From Diphasiastrum complanatum (Eukaryota; Streptophyta; Lycopodiopsida; Lycopodiales; Lycopodiaceae), in the NCBI GenBank assembly GCA_029204225.1, contig CM055102.1, positions 16,626,678 to 16,690,677 of the forward strand: 64,000 nucleotides of DNA, in the 5' to 3' direction. Made by a program: the position numbers and the translations under genes. Positions 45,133 through 56,149 of this stretch are shown piece by piece. The notes below the pieces were generated by a model. The model made no database searches and was not told the DNA's origin. It saw nothing but the letters and a program-made list of their open reading frames with translations. How positions within the stretch are numbered: the first letter of the stretch is position 1; every line of letters starts with the position of its first letter.

Positions 45133-46900
45133 TCAATAATACCCATAAGGGTCTGGTGGCCATTCCGGATAACCTTGTTCATCAACAATTGGGTAGTTGA
45201 GGCATTCCATCAGAGTATCCCAAGATAAAATTGGATCCTCATAGATTTTCGCAACTGGTCCCAATGTTATAGATTCTCCCAAATCGTAAGGTAGATCTGA
45301 CGTGCTAGCTTGACTTTCTTGTCTGTCCAAGTATTCGAGGTATGCCATAACCTGACGACTTTCCTCAGTAGTCAATATCATAGATTGAAGACAAGGCTTT
45401 GTCATTGTAGGCATTGGTGCTTGTTGTACTGGAGGCCTATTTGGGCTTGGATTCCTTGGATTTGGCCTTTGAAGAATGGATATACCCGGATTTGGCGTTG
45501 GTTTGGGCTGCTGCATTATGGAACAATGAGACTTTGGTTGAATCTTGCTCATTGAGGGACAATCATCAACTTTAGTCTTTCCTTGGTCATTGCACTTTCC
45601 CAATGAAGGTTGTGTGATGGTACTTTTTCTTGGATCTTGTGCTGAATTGCCTTCAAGTTGCCTTGTTGACGCTAGTTCACTTTGTAGTCCATCACTAAGA
45701 ATTCTTTGCAGTGACTACACCAAGAGACTTGGTAAAATCCGTTGGACTTCTTCAGATGCCAATTTCTTGACTTCCTCAGTTACCATTGGCGTGATGGATT
45801 CTACCATCTCTGTCTTTTGTGATGGTTTTACTTGTTTGCCCAAGGGTATCTTTGTGTACTTTGGGACTTTTTCCAGATTGTCCTCTTCGTCACTCGCTTC
45901 ATAAACCGGTGGCACTAAGATTTTTCTTTTGTATTACGTTCGAGGTAGAAGGGTGCCTCTAGGTGCATGTCATTTAGCACAATGGTGTTTTCCTCCGCAT
46001 CCATAGCACCTAATTGAGTGCAGTATGCCATCGCCTCTAATTTGATAGACATACACCGGTAACAGATTTTCCTTTGGATCTTCCACAAAATACACGGATA
46101 GGCTGTTATGGTCCTCTATTGAGTTCGGTGACATGCAAGAGGATATAACAAAAACTTCTACCTTGCCACTGTTTGTTGAAGAAACTTGTGATTTAGATGG
46201 ATCAATCTGACATCAATCCTTCTGGTGAGCTCCTTGTTGGCTTGATTCTGCTTCTGACCGTTGAACCGCTGGATCTTGCTGTCGATGAACTTGTTGCTCT
46301 GTATTTTGTCCTTTTGATAAGCACAGATTCTTGATTGGACACTTGGTACTTGGATCATCTCCAAAGCAGAAGGTACATTCGTCCTTTTCAAGAAACTTAA
46401 TAGAGCGAGCATAAGCTTCTTGATAGTTTGAAGTGCAAGGTTCTTAGTCTTCCGCTGCACTTGATAAATGGGGAATTTGACGAATGAAATTGATATATAG
46501 GGTGGGTTTCCAAAGTAGAACAAGTAACCTTGCTGCACTTTGTTGCCTTGCATGGGGTTCCATTCTTGTTGGATCATTGCTCGTTGTCGACCTTTGTTCC
46601 TCTGATTCCCCATCTGGATAGGGAAAATCCTTCTTCCCGAGTGAGATTTCCATCAAGGCAACATCCTTACAAAGTTGTGCAAGCGATACATAGGATGCTA
46701 ACTCTTCTATACCAGATCTGATCCTTTTGGGCAGTCTGGCATAGTATTTTGCCATGATGATCTATTGGGAAATCGGGGGATCACAATCCTTCACTAGATG
46801 ATAGATCCGATAGGTGTAGTCCAGATTGTTTCATCATGAAACTTTTTTTAATTTCGATAATCTTACAAGGGCGGTCTCCATAGTTCAGCACTAGAATGTC
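45133..46900 (-). pseudogene. Gypsy-4 gag
   Basis: Minus-strand frames in order: YYARLPKRIRSGIEELASYV and LAQLCKDVALMEISLGK (end of the capsid domain), then a Gln-rich nucleocapsid. A zinc knuckle, CYGCGGKHHCAK, follows near 46010-45963, with a TGA where the next Cys is expected. Then comes KYTKIPLGKQVKPSQK and the gag-to-protease linker LTTEESRQVMAYLEYLDRQE, DLGESITLGPVAKIYEDP, ending WPPDPYGYY at 45133. The frames change several times. No protease motif follows before the LTR. Confidence 0.72.
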
Positions 46901-46984
46901 GCAAAGTAGCTGGTTGGTGAATTGCTTCAAGGTTTGCTCAATGACTCAAGTGTTCCAACCTTTTTTGTTTTTTTGGGGGAAGGG

Positions 46985-46986
<2 letters not shown>

Positions 46987-47076
<90 letters not shown>
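46987..47076. repeat. (GA)n microsatellite
   Basis: About 45 uninterrupted GA units inside the leader of Gypsy-4, just 5' of gag on the minus strand. Confidence 0.95.
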
Positions 47077-47081
<5 letters not shown>

Positions 47082-47640
47082 GAGAAGAAGAAGAGAAGAG
47101 AATCGGTAAACGATGGATCAGTATGGATGAGAATAGAGACAGAAATGGATTTATCTAACAGAGATGGAAATAGAAGGTGGAATAGAGATAAGACAAAAGA
47201 ATGATGGATGGATAGTGGTTGATGTGGAGGGAACTGATCGGCTTGATCTGAGGTTCATTCACTTGATTCAATCCAGGGATGTTGGTCTTAATAGATGTTG
47301 TGACTGCAAGCTAGATTTGGCAAGATCTGATCAGTTTCAGTTGGCTAACAGTGTGATTTTAGTGTTTTTTTCTTGGTTTTTTATGTTTTTTTTTTTTTTT
47401 GAGATTTCTTCAGATCTGAGTGAATATAACCTTCAACCTTCCTACAATAGCTGTATCTGGATCATTTCTAGATAATGTGAGTTACGCAAGAGTTTTTGAT
47501 GGACAGATTTGTCAGGATCTTGAAAAAATTCAGTTTTTTGACACTTTTCGGCACTTTTTCTTAGATATTTTTAAATCTAACCATTGGATCTTCACAAAAA
47601 TTTCACAGTAGCCAGATCTAGGTTAGATCTATCTATAAAA
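47077..47640 (-). other. Gypsy-4 leader, non-coding
   Basis: Part of the minus-strand untranslated leader between the tandem array and gag. A T-run lies at about 47387-47400. No gene seen. Confidence 0.55.
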
Positions 47641-48720
47641 ATCTTTTCAAAGGCTACTTCCCAGCAGATCCCAAAAAATCATGGAAAAAGTGCATTTTTT
47701 TTTGGGGTTTCTTTTGCAAAATATTAAGATTTTCTGGGAACAAAACCTCGCAGACTAGTATGCACTTGTATCTGAGTTATATTCATCTGCTCACTAAGCT
47801 GCAAGAGTTACTTCCCAAAGAAACTCAAAAAATCTTGAAAAACGTGTATTTTTTTTTTTTTTTGGGGGGGGGGGGGGGGGCGGGGGGGGGGGGAAGGGGA
47901 GTCAGATTCACCTGCTCACGAAGCTGTGAGAGTTACTTCCCAAGGAAACTCAAAAAATCTTGAAAAAAGTGCATTTTTTTGGGGTTTTCTTGCAGAATTT
48001 TAAGATTTCATGAAAACAAACCCTTGCAGACTGGTATGCACTTGTATCTGAGTTAGATTCACCTGGTCACCAAGCTACGAGAGTTACTTCCCACGGAAAC
48101 TTAAAAAAATCTTTTAAAAAGTGCATTTTGTGGGGAATTTTTTGCAAAATTTTAAGATTTTCTGGGCATGAACCCTCGCAAACTAGTATGCACTTGTATC
48201 TGAGTTAGATTCATTTGCTCACCAAGCTGCGAGAGTTACTTCCCAAGGAAACTCAAAAAATCATGAAAAAAGTACATTTTTTTGGGGTTTTTTGGCCAAA
48301 TTTTGAGATCTTCTGGGAACTAATCTTCGTAGGCTGGTATGTGCTTGTATCTGAGTCAAATCCACCTGCTTACCAACCTGCGAGAGTTACTTTCCAGGGA
48401 AACTCAAAAAATTGTTTTCTGAGAAAGTTCTAGGCCACTTTTTGCTCTTGGGAACTTTCACAGGGGCACTTTTGAAAGGATCTAATTCTCGCAGACTTCT
48501 TTGTGTCCTTGTCTCAGTGATATGGGACTTCAGAGAGCTCTGCGAAGGTTACTTCCCAAGAAAACTCAAAAATTTATTGTCTGAGAAGGTTCTAGACCAC
48601 TTTTTGCTCTTGGGAGGGGCACTTTTTTTGGGATCTAACTCTTGCAGACTTCTCTATGTCCTTGTCTCAATGAGATGGAACTTCAGATAGCTCTACGAAG
48701 GTTAGTTTTGAGTTTTGATT
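47640..48720. repeat. Tandem array, about 151-bp unit, seven degenerate copies
   Basis: The anchor ACTTCC(C/A) followed by A-rich AAACTCAAAAAAT occurs at 47656, 47810, 47935, 48086, 48238, 48389 and 48551, giving spacings of 154, 125, 151, 152, 151 and 162 bp. Each unit also carries TGCACTTGTATCTGAGTTAGA-like and CTGCGAGAG words and a T/G run. The array lies in the leader between primer-binding site and gag of Gypsy-4. A T-then-G homopolymer at 47849-47893 has distorted one unit. Confidence 0.9.
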
Positions 48721-49164
48721 TTTTTTTTTTTTTTACAAAAGATTTTTAAATTTTTTTTGGGTTTTTCTCTGTTTTTTAGAAATCTGCTGGGAAGTAACCT
48801 TCGCAAGCTTCTATGCAGGTCTGGGACAGTACCCTGGAGCTGCTGCCAGTCATGCGAAGGTTCATGCTCACTGGTTTTAGAAAAATCAAATCTGATGGGA
48901 TTTTGGCTCAATTTTTTTTTCTCCAAAAACAGATTTTGAATCTTTTTTTTTTTTGATTTTTTTTGATTTTTATGGATTTTATGGATTAACGAAGGGATTG
49001 GGTGTTTGGTCTAATCCTCCCACCTCACAATCTCTCCCTACAACTCTTCCAAACAAAAAATCAACACGACTCAAAAAAAACGGCAAAACTAACACTAACT
49101 CACACTAATCTAACCCCAAAAATTTTGATTTTTTAGGTGAAAAAGAATGGTGAGAGAAAAGAAA

Positions 49165-49167
<3 letters not shown>

Positions 49168-49231
<64 letters not shown>
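49168..49231. repeat. (GA)n microsatellite
   Basis: About 30 GA units, 45 bp inside the primer-binding site of Gypsy-4. Confidence 0.93.
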
Positions 49232-49234
<3 letters not shown>

Positions 49235-49274
49235 GAGATTAAGAAAACTATGTGACGAAGTGAGTGTGTGGCGC

Positions 49275-49292
49275 TCCCCAGCAACGGCCCCA
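49275..49292 (-). other. Gypsy-4 primer-binding site (tRNA-Asp-like)
   Basis: On the minus strand, one base after the LTR, the sequence reads TGGGGCCGTTGCTGGGGA. It differs at two positions from TGGCGCCGTTGCCGGGGA, the tRNA-Asp-complementary site of plant Athila/Tat gypsy elements. This sets the orientation of Gypsy-4. Confidence 0.8.
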
Positions 49293-49293
49293 C

Positions 49294-49401
49294 TGTTGTG
49301 TCGTCGATGTAGTATAGTCCGTCGCTGGGAGCGGCAACCTCGCCTTCACCTGCATAGCACGAAGAGAGAGAGAGTAGAGAGAATAGAGAGGAGAAAGAGA
49401 G

Positions 49402-49491
<90 letters not shown>

Positions 49492-49540
49492 GAGTTTTAT
49501 TAGAATGAGAATGGAAGATGATACAATACAAAGGAAATGG

Positions 49541-49634
<94 letters not shown>

Positions 49635-50109
49635 GAGTTTTATTAGAATGAGAATGGAAGATGATACAATACAAAGGAAATGGCTCCCTCTTATAGATTT
49701 TAGAGGTGAGCCTCCTTCACTCTCATTGGCCACTTCATTGGGGCGATGATTCTAATCCAAGTCTTTAAAATTAACACAACTTAAATCTATTGGTGCTAAG
49801 AAAGCACAAGGGCACTCACATGATTCATGTGAGTTTTAAGTTGGGCCCTTTTAGCTTTTTTATTTGTAGCTTGACTTAGGGCCTCTAATGTCATTTTAGA
49901 GTTTGAAGCCCCTAGTCTCTTATTCCTAGGAATTACAACTTGCTACTTGTGCTCATTGGGTTGGGCTTACACGCACAGGATGCCAGTGCCCTCGCACTTA
50001 CTATCCTACTTACAATGTACTGTGGCGGGTCCCACTAGAAGGCTCGGCCAACAATATTTTAAGTGGTGGGACCCACTTGTTTATTATTGTGCAGGAAATA
50101 CCCACAACA
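49294..50109 (-). repeat. Gypsy-4 5' LTR with internal duplication
   Basis: Matches 44176-44946 but contains a duplication of the AACCAAGAGAGTTTTATTAG block: one copy at about 49483-49542 between two GA tracts, one at about 49627-49686. Replication slippage at the GA tracts is the likely cause. Confidence 0.88.
49404..49626. repeat. Two (GA)n tracts separated by a duplicated 60-bp block
   Basis: GA tracts at 49404-49482 and 49543-49626. The 60-bp block between them is repeated immediately after the second tract. Confidence 0.93.
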
Positions 50110-50671
50110 TGAAAAAAGCGGGACAAATAGCTCAGCAGCACCAACTCCTCGTGTCCAAACTTCAGACCGAGCTCGATCAAGAAAGGACCGCGCGGAAAAC
50201 TTACCAATCCGACCGCCAACACTTGGCCTTAGAGCAAGAGTGCGAATCTATCAGAGCCAATGAGAGATCGCTCAAGGACTGCCTGCCAGCTCGAGGACAA
50301 TGTGGAGTAGACATAGATGTAGAGAGCCCATGCCAACTTCACGACTCAACAGGTAGCCCTGGAGCTGAAAGTTCAACAGGCCGACCAACAAGTGCAGGCT
50401 ATCCAAGATGCACTGAATCAAATGGTAGCAATAGCAGAAGAAGACACACTGGCCACCCAGAAGCTGCAAAAGAAGCACGCCGAGTACTACAAGAATCACT
50501 CTGCCCGAGTGCTACAGACCTACCAAGATCAACGCAAGCTTCATGATGTGGTGCTCAACACCAAAGACACCGAGCTGGCCACTCTACGTGCCACGCTCCA
50601 GAGGATGAGCACGCACTCAAGGCGATCGAAGGCCAGCTGCGCACCCTCAAAAAGCAATTTTTGCTGTTCTA
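50110..50671 (+). pseudogene. Gypsy-3 third ORF, right part (coiled coil)
   Basis: Directly after the Gypsy-4 LTR the plus strand encodes a charged heptad-rich segment (QQHQLLVSKLQTELDQERTA). After a frameshift near 50270-50340 comes VQAIQDALNQMVAIAEEDTL and QKLQKKHAEYYKNHSARVLQ, ending TLRTLKKQFLLF at a TAG near 50671. Gypsy-1 has a similar Pro-rich-then-coiled-coil order in its third ORF, so this is probably the displaced continuation of 43241-44175. The evidence is composition and position, not sequence identity. Confidence 0.5.
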
Positions 50672-51072
50672 GAGCCTTCACTGCTCTAGTAGACGACAAT
50701 TTGCCTTTGATTTTTCAGTATCTAATTATATTAGCTTATTATTGTTTTTCTCTACTATTCTCAACTCCCTCCCTCTCCAATTCAGATCTCATTCATGTAT
50801 ATCAGATTGCATTGGAGATGAATAAGAATATCTTTGTTTTTGTCATCCTTACCAGCTTCGTCCAGATTAAGGATTTCGACTATTTTTGCGATGTTTTCAG
50901 GAGTCCTCCGTTCTATTTTGTAGCAGGCCTTTGTACCATTATGAATTTTTCGCAAGATCGATGCTTTCAATTGGAGCTAAATCACATGCATCAACCCCCC
51001 CTCTTCGTTCCACCTCCGTTCATCCCCTCTTCTTCACAACACCAGCAGGTATAGGACACGCCATAGTACCAG

Positions 51073-51297
51073 CCCACAGGAGCAAAGAAGCCGATCGACA
51101 CCTTCACAGAGCACATTAAGCACTGTCACACCACCGCTGCCACCCTCCTTGATACTCTTCGTCTCGCCTATAACAATCTCAGAGCCCTCTACCACAAATG
51201 CCATCAATATCACCCAGCCACCCTCATCATCTGTTACAATGCGGCCTTGGCACATTATAATGCCATTGTCCCAGATCCATCCATGCCAGATCTCTAA
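51073..51297 (+). pseudogene. Unassigned open stretch, possibly third-ORF C-terminus
   Basis: A 74-residue open run reads KPIDTFTEHIKHCHTTAATL and LALAHYNAIVPDPSMPDL-like sequence ending in TAA. It is His/Ala/Leu-rich and helical-looking, unlike its shadow frames. Another frame across it is also open and Ser/Pro-rich, so the choice is uncertain. It may belong to Gypsy-3. Confidence 0.3.
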
Positions 51298-51580
51298 TTT
51301 TCCATTCATCGAATTTGCCTCCACCTTTGACTATTGGGAGCTCCAGCTCTCATTTCCACACTTCGACCTCCAAACTGGCAGAGAACACACCTTCAACTAG
51401 GATTTCCAATAAGCCTCACAGGCCGAAGACACCACATCCCTTCAAGTTAATCCTAACATGCCTCCCTTGAATATAAAAAAACAATAAGTGCAAGTGAATT
51501 TAAGTATAATCGTAAATTTCCGATCGTGTCTCTTTGATGATGTGAGCTACCCTCATATTCAATCTTCTCTTCTTCTAATT

Positions 51581-54500
51581 CTATCTCATCCAAACGTGGG
51601 GCCTCAAATTATCCCCAATTTGGTCTTGTACGATCGTAGGAATCTCATCATTTCCATTTGTACCTTCTTCTCCCATCATTTCGACATCATTTGGAGTTTG
51701 GATGAATGGTTTAGATTCTTCCAAAACGTCGCCAAAATTGGGTGGTGGTTCGCCGTGTGTATCCAATTCAACAATATCTTTTCCTTCAAACACACATCAT
51801 TTTCTTGCATTAAGTTGGATCACATCCCACCATCTTGGGTCTATTCGATCTGGATGGAATATAATTTGCCAAAGAATTAAAAAAAATTAAGTTAGTCTTA
51901 TAAGATTGATACATAAATAATTGGATTGCGAATATTAATGACATTGAAATTTTAGAGTCTCACTTGTTCGCAATGTCATGGCATTACTAAAGTGTCATGA
52001 GAGTCCATCGATATACATTTTGTTGAGTCGATTTAAAATTTTTTTTATCATTTCTAATCGTGGCGTTGCTTCCACGATAGATGACCTTAAACCATTTTAT
52101 GTCAAAAATAAAGTATTTGTTGTTAGTCTCGTAATCGACTTCATAAATATGTTGCAATGTGCCGACATAGTCTAGGTCGTCCGAAATGACATTAGGGTCC
52201 CTCGCACTAGAATGACTCTCTTGTTGAAAGTTGGTCATTATACCACAATCATATGTACGTCGCTTGTTGTCAACTCTCTCAACACGGTAATGGTGTCCAT
52301 ATGCCCACATGGTAGTGTATGATGTATACTAAAACACACAAAAAAAAAAGAGTGTGTAATTAGAAATACTATTCATTTATTGAGTAGTACAAAAACAAAA
52401 CTTCACAAAAACAATACTATACTAACCTTTCATCCACATCCGCAAACAAATTCTCATTCTAATTCGGTCACTTCTTCTCCGTTTTCGAATGCTTATAGCA
52501 TCGTATCAAAAACCCATTCACAAGAGCATTTTGAAGGTAAAGGCTCCAAAGGTTTGTCATTCTTCCAACGTCCTCCTTCTTTTTCGATTGATATTTCTTC
52601 TTCATTTCAATGTTATGTTTCTTTTCTTTTTGGATTCTTCATACCTTGAAATCCACTTTTTTATCTGTCCAAAATTATATAATATGAATGTGTCAATTTT
52701 CTCTTTTAATTGAGGTGAAAGTCTTTTTTGCACACCATTTCCTTGTGGTACTTCACCCTTAACATGTTCATCTTCTTCTTCACACCACATTTTTGGACTT
52801 GCAGGATGCAATTGTGAGATTATTTCGGTGATATAAAAAAAAGATTCCTGTACAAGCCAACTTTCTGCAATGCTACCTTCTGGCCTTGTCTTTTGTCTCA
52901 CAAAGCCCTTCAAAACTTTCATAAAGTGCTCAAGGTAGAACATCCATCTCGTGTGCACAAGTCCTGCAATTGATACTTCTTCGACCAAATGCACTAGAAG
53001 ATGAACTTGTATATCGAAAAAGGAAGTTGGAAAATCTCTTTCCAACAAACATACCATTTCGATCATTTGGATTTTTATAGAATCCAATTCACTATTTTTT
53101 ATTTCTTTTGAGAAAATCCACTTGCAAGATTGATAGTACATTAGGTTGTTTAACACATAAAAACATTGAAATAACACATATTTATATAAGTTCTTAAAAA
53201 AATATACAAACCTAATCATCGATGACAAATTGTAAAGCATATTTTGTACGTCATCATTGAAGAGACCTCGAATAGAAATTGGAAGTATGAATTGCAACAT
53301 CTTATGCCAATCATGTGATTTCAATCCACTTAATTTACCATCTTTGGTAAATGATTTGCATAAAGAATGTGCATAGCGTGTTGGAGTTCTCATTTATTTT
53401 ATGACATGTTTAACATATGAGAGTTGCTCTTTTGTAAGAATCCATGACACGCTAGGTAGAATCTCATCTTCACCTTCGGTGTATTGAATCCAACATGGTC
53501 TTTTCACATCGGCCGCTTGTAGATCTTTACGAGCTGCGGAGTTGTCTTTTATGCCAATGATGTGGTTCCATAAGGATTCACCGACGTTTTTGAATATGTG
53601 CATAGGATCCAATAGATGGTTTATCAATAAATTCCTCCAATAGGGTAATTCATGAAAAACAAACAACCGTTTTATACCACCAATGGATTCATTCCATGAA
53701 GAATTAACGTCGTGATGTTTAATCCATTCACGATGCCATTCTGCTACTCCCATGCATGGGGGTGGTGGTGTAGTTAGAGGATTATCTCTTCGCCCTCCAA
53801 AAAATTGCCTATTCAACCTTCGAAAATGATGATCAAGCGACAAGTATTTGCGATGATTTTCGTACACCACTCGATGCGGTTAAACCTACATAGTTCATAA
53901 ACCAAATTAAACATAAGCTTAGTTAAATATACTCAAACGTTAAACCCTAAAACGGATTAGATTCATTATATAGATACCTGAACATTCGCTTAAACCGGGA
54001 TAGTCATGCATCGTCCACATTAAAATTCCACGAATAACGAAATTCCATTGTTGTAAAGGTCTCGAGATGTCATAAGCGTGAATATCATTTTAAAGAATGC
54101 ACAATTCATCGACCAAAGGTGCAAGATATTCATCCATGTTCTTGGCCTTGTACTTTCCTGGAATCAATAAAGCCAATAACAGTTTTAATACTCAACCACG
54201 GAGGTATGTTATAATTAACGAGCACAACTGGCCATGTGGACCAAGTTGACGCTTGAACGCTAAAAGGATTTACACCATCTATAGCAAGGCCAAATCTCAA
54301 ATCACGAGGTTCGTTTTTAAACTCGGGCCATTGGTCTTCAATATGTTTCCATGCAGGTGAATCACTCGGTACTCGCATGACATCATCCGTAGATCAATTT
54401 TTGACATGCCAATCCATTAGTTGTGCCAAAGATTTACATCGAAATAAACGTTGCAATCATGGGATAATTGGAAAATGTCGTAACACTTTTCGTGCCACTT

Positions 54501-55460
54501 TATCCCCTTGTACATCATCTCGAAAACGTGAAGCGTTACACATTGGACATTAAAGCTTTTCTGAATGCTCACCTCTATATAGAACATGGTCTTTTGGACA
54601 TGCATGTATTGTCGTAATCCATTCCAAGCATGGTCATCATCTTTCGTGCTTCTTTTCGTGTTTTAGGTATCACATTTTCTTTCGGAAGTATTCGATGCAA
54701 CAACCTAAAAAAAGAGCAATGTGAGTTGTTAGAAAAGAAAAAAAATTAACTTAATGTAAATATGCTATAAAGTATAATAGTTGTGTTATGCGTTAAGTAC
54801 CCGAATAAAGATGTCACGCTACGATCACTCCATTTGTATGTTGCTTGAAGGTTTAGAATAAGAATTGATGTAGCTAGTCTCGAAATGGATGCTCCAGGAT
54901 ATAGAGGAGTGTCTGCCTCCTTGCGCAATAGAATCTCGTCTTCATCCATTACAAATTGTTCGTGATCTCTGTTTTCATTAGAAGATGCATGCATATCATC
55001 ATTATCATTTGTTTCAAAGTAAGATTCAAACATGTTGTGCATTGCTTCATCGTGTTGCACCTTCTCATCATAATCATTATAATCAAATTGATTACTCTTT
55101 TGTTCAATTGTGTTTGCCTCTTCAATTTGTTTCATTCTTTGTTTTTTTCATGTCTATCAAAACTTGACGTTGATTGTAACTAAACACGGATGGATCATTT
55201 CCGTGGAATGGCATTTGATGTATTGGCTACACACATGAAACAAATTCCATAAGTGACATATATAGATTGACGAAGATTATAATAAAAACCAATCATATAA
55301 AGTTAACAAACCTCAACGTCTTCCAAATTCTATGGTTGACCTTCTTTTCGTCCAAACTTCCACAAATGATTTTCAACAATGCGTCTTTCACACATCTTTT
55401 GTCCATTACACTTGAGGCATGTACACCATATTGTATTTTGAAAATAATTTCTCTACGAGA
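51581..55460 (-). pseudogene. CACTA transposase (TNP2-like)
   Basis: From 5' to 3' on the minus strand: transposase-associated domain with CTCLKCNGQK (55420-55340); the ADTPLYPGASISRLATSIL block and WSDRSVTSLFGY (54930-54800); Transposase_21 with RFGLAIDGVNPFSVQ (from 54297) and ILMWTMHDYPGLSECSG (about 53980). A YLSLDHHFRRLNRQF and LLDPMHIFKNVGESLWNHI block (53840-53570) follows, then GLKSHDWHKMLQFILPI and DUF4218 with DIQVHLLVHLVEEV (from 53015). DUF4216 comes next with LQHIYEVDYETNN (about 52150), and an acidic tail. Introns with GT-AG ends lie at about 54705-54800 and 53887-53978, and probably 53123-53213. A few stops (for example near 54090 and 54560) make it inactive. Confidence 0.88.
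54705..54800 (-). other. Intron in CACTA transposase
   Basis: On the minus strand, GTACTTAACG at 54800 is the donor and TTTTTTTAG ending at 54705 the acceptor. Removing it joins SVTSLFGY-type sequence to LHRILPKENVIPK, as in intact TNP2 proteins. Confidence 0.75.
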
Positions 55461-55901
55461 AACAAAAATCAAGTACATGTCACTTTAGCACAATAGTTTA
55501 ACTTATAATAACAAAGTTTTTATGAACAAGAAAACATGCATGTTTATTACTTACCCTGTTAACTTGAGTAGTGTCTTCATCGCTAGACTGATCTGAATGT
55601 AATTCATCTCGTTGTGATAAACTGCATATATGCATAAGTACAAAACACAAATAGCATAAAATTATTGTGTGATTCTAATGTTTTAAGTTTTAGATAGTAC
55701 TATTCTTATACGTTGTCGCTTATATGATTCTTTTGCATCTTGGTGCAAGCTCTACACGCATATCTTTTTTTTTTGTTAACACAGTTATGAAAGTCTCACT
55801 CCAACATGCATTAAAGTTCTGTAGTCGATTTTTTTTTCTACTTCATTTCAATATATTAGGGTTTATTGTAATGTATTGTATGTTTATGAATGTAGTAATC
55901 A

Positions 55902-56131
55902 TGTCGGGGTCATTCAGTGGTGAAAACTCGGGAGACTATGTTAAAAATTTATATGAATCATTAACCCCTGAGCAAAAAACACAACTGCAAAGTATGCTTA
56001 GCCGAGATGAAGGTGGTTCCTCACAAGCGGTTGTGGCTCCCGCCCCCACCGAAGAGTCATCCACAAATCCTTATTATGACGTGGATCCTCAAGGTAATAT
56101 AATTGCCAATAAAAAAGGGAGGGACAAATGT
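55902..56131 (+). pseudogene. Small ORF next to CACTA transposase, possible second transposon gene exon
   Basis: The ATG opens MSGSFSGENSGDYVKNLYES. About 75 residues follow, including LTPEQKTQLQSMLSRDEGG and DVDPQGNIIANKKGRDKC, ending at GTAAGA, a good splice donor. CACTA elements often carry a second gene (TnpA-like), but in the known elements it usually runs in the same direction; here it is divergent from the transposase. The rest of the gene is not visible because a repeat block follows. Confidence 0.4.
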
Positions 56132-56149
56132 AAGACCTTTTTTTTTATC

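Larger units (their letters stand above)
44176..50109 (-). mobile_element. Gypsy-4, gag-only (TR-GAG-like) element
   Basis: Two LTRs (44176-44946 and 49294-50109) enclose about 4.3 kb. Orientation is minus, because the primer-binding site sits inside the right LTR and gag reads leftward. Only gag is recognisable; protease, RT and integrase are absent, so it depended on other elements. The LTR ends are perfect short inverted repeats, TGTTGTG/CACAACA. I see no matching target duplication: the left flank ends CTGGAG and the right flank begins TGAAAA. The element may have been rearranged or exchanged LTRs with another copy. Confidence 0.85.
40600..51300 (+). mobile_element. Gypsy-3, decayed gypsy element split by Gypsy-4
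   Basis: Plus-strand remnants lie in gypsy order: pol linker, RNase H, integrase C-terminal half, spacer, a Pro-rich then coiled-coil third ORF. The third ORF appears cut at 44175/50110 by the minus-strand Gypsy-4. I found no LTR for it, so both edges are approximate. Its grouping with Gypsy-1 rests on domain order and on the integrase end (NGSRLRRYYFVDVE), which parallels NGSRLRKYNEPCFYLD in Gypsy-1. Confidence 0.6.
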
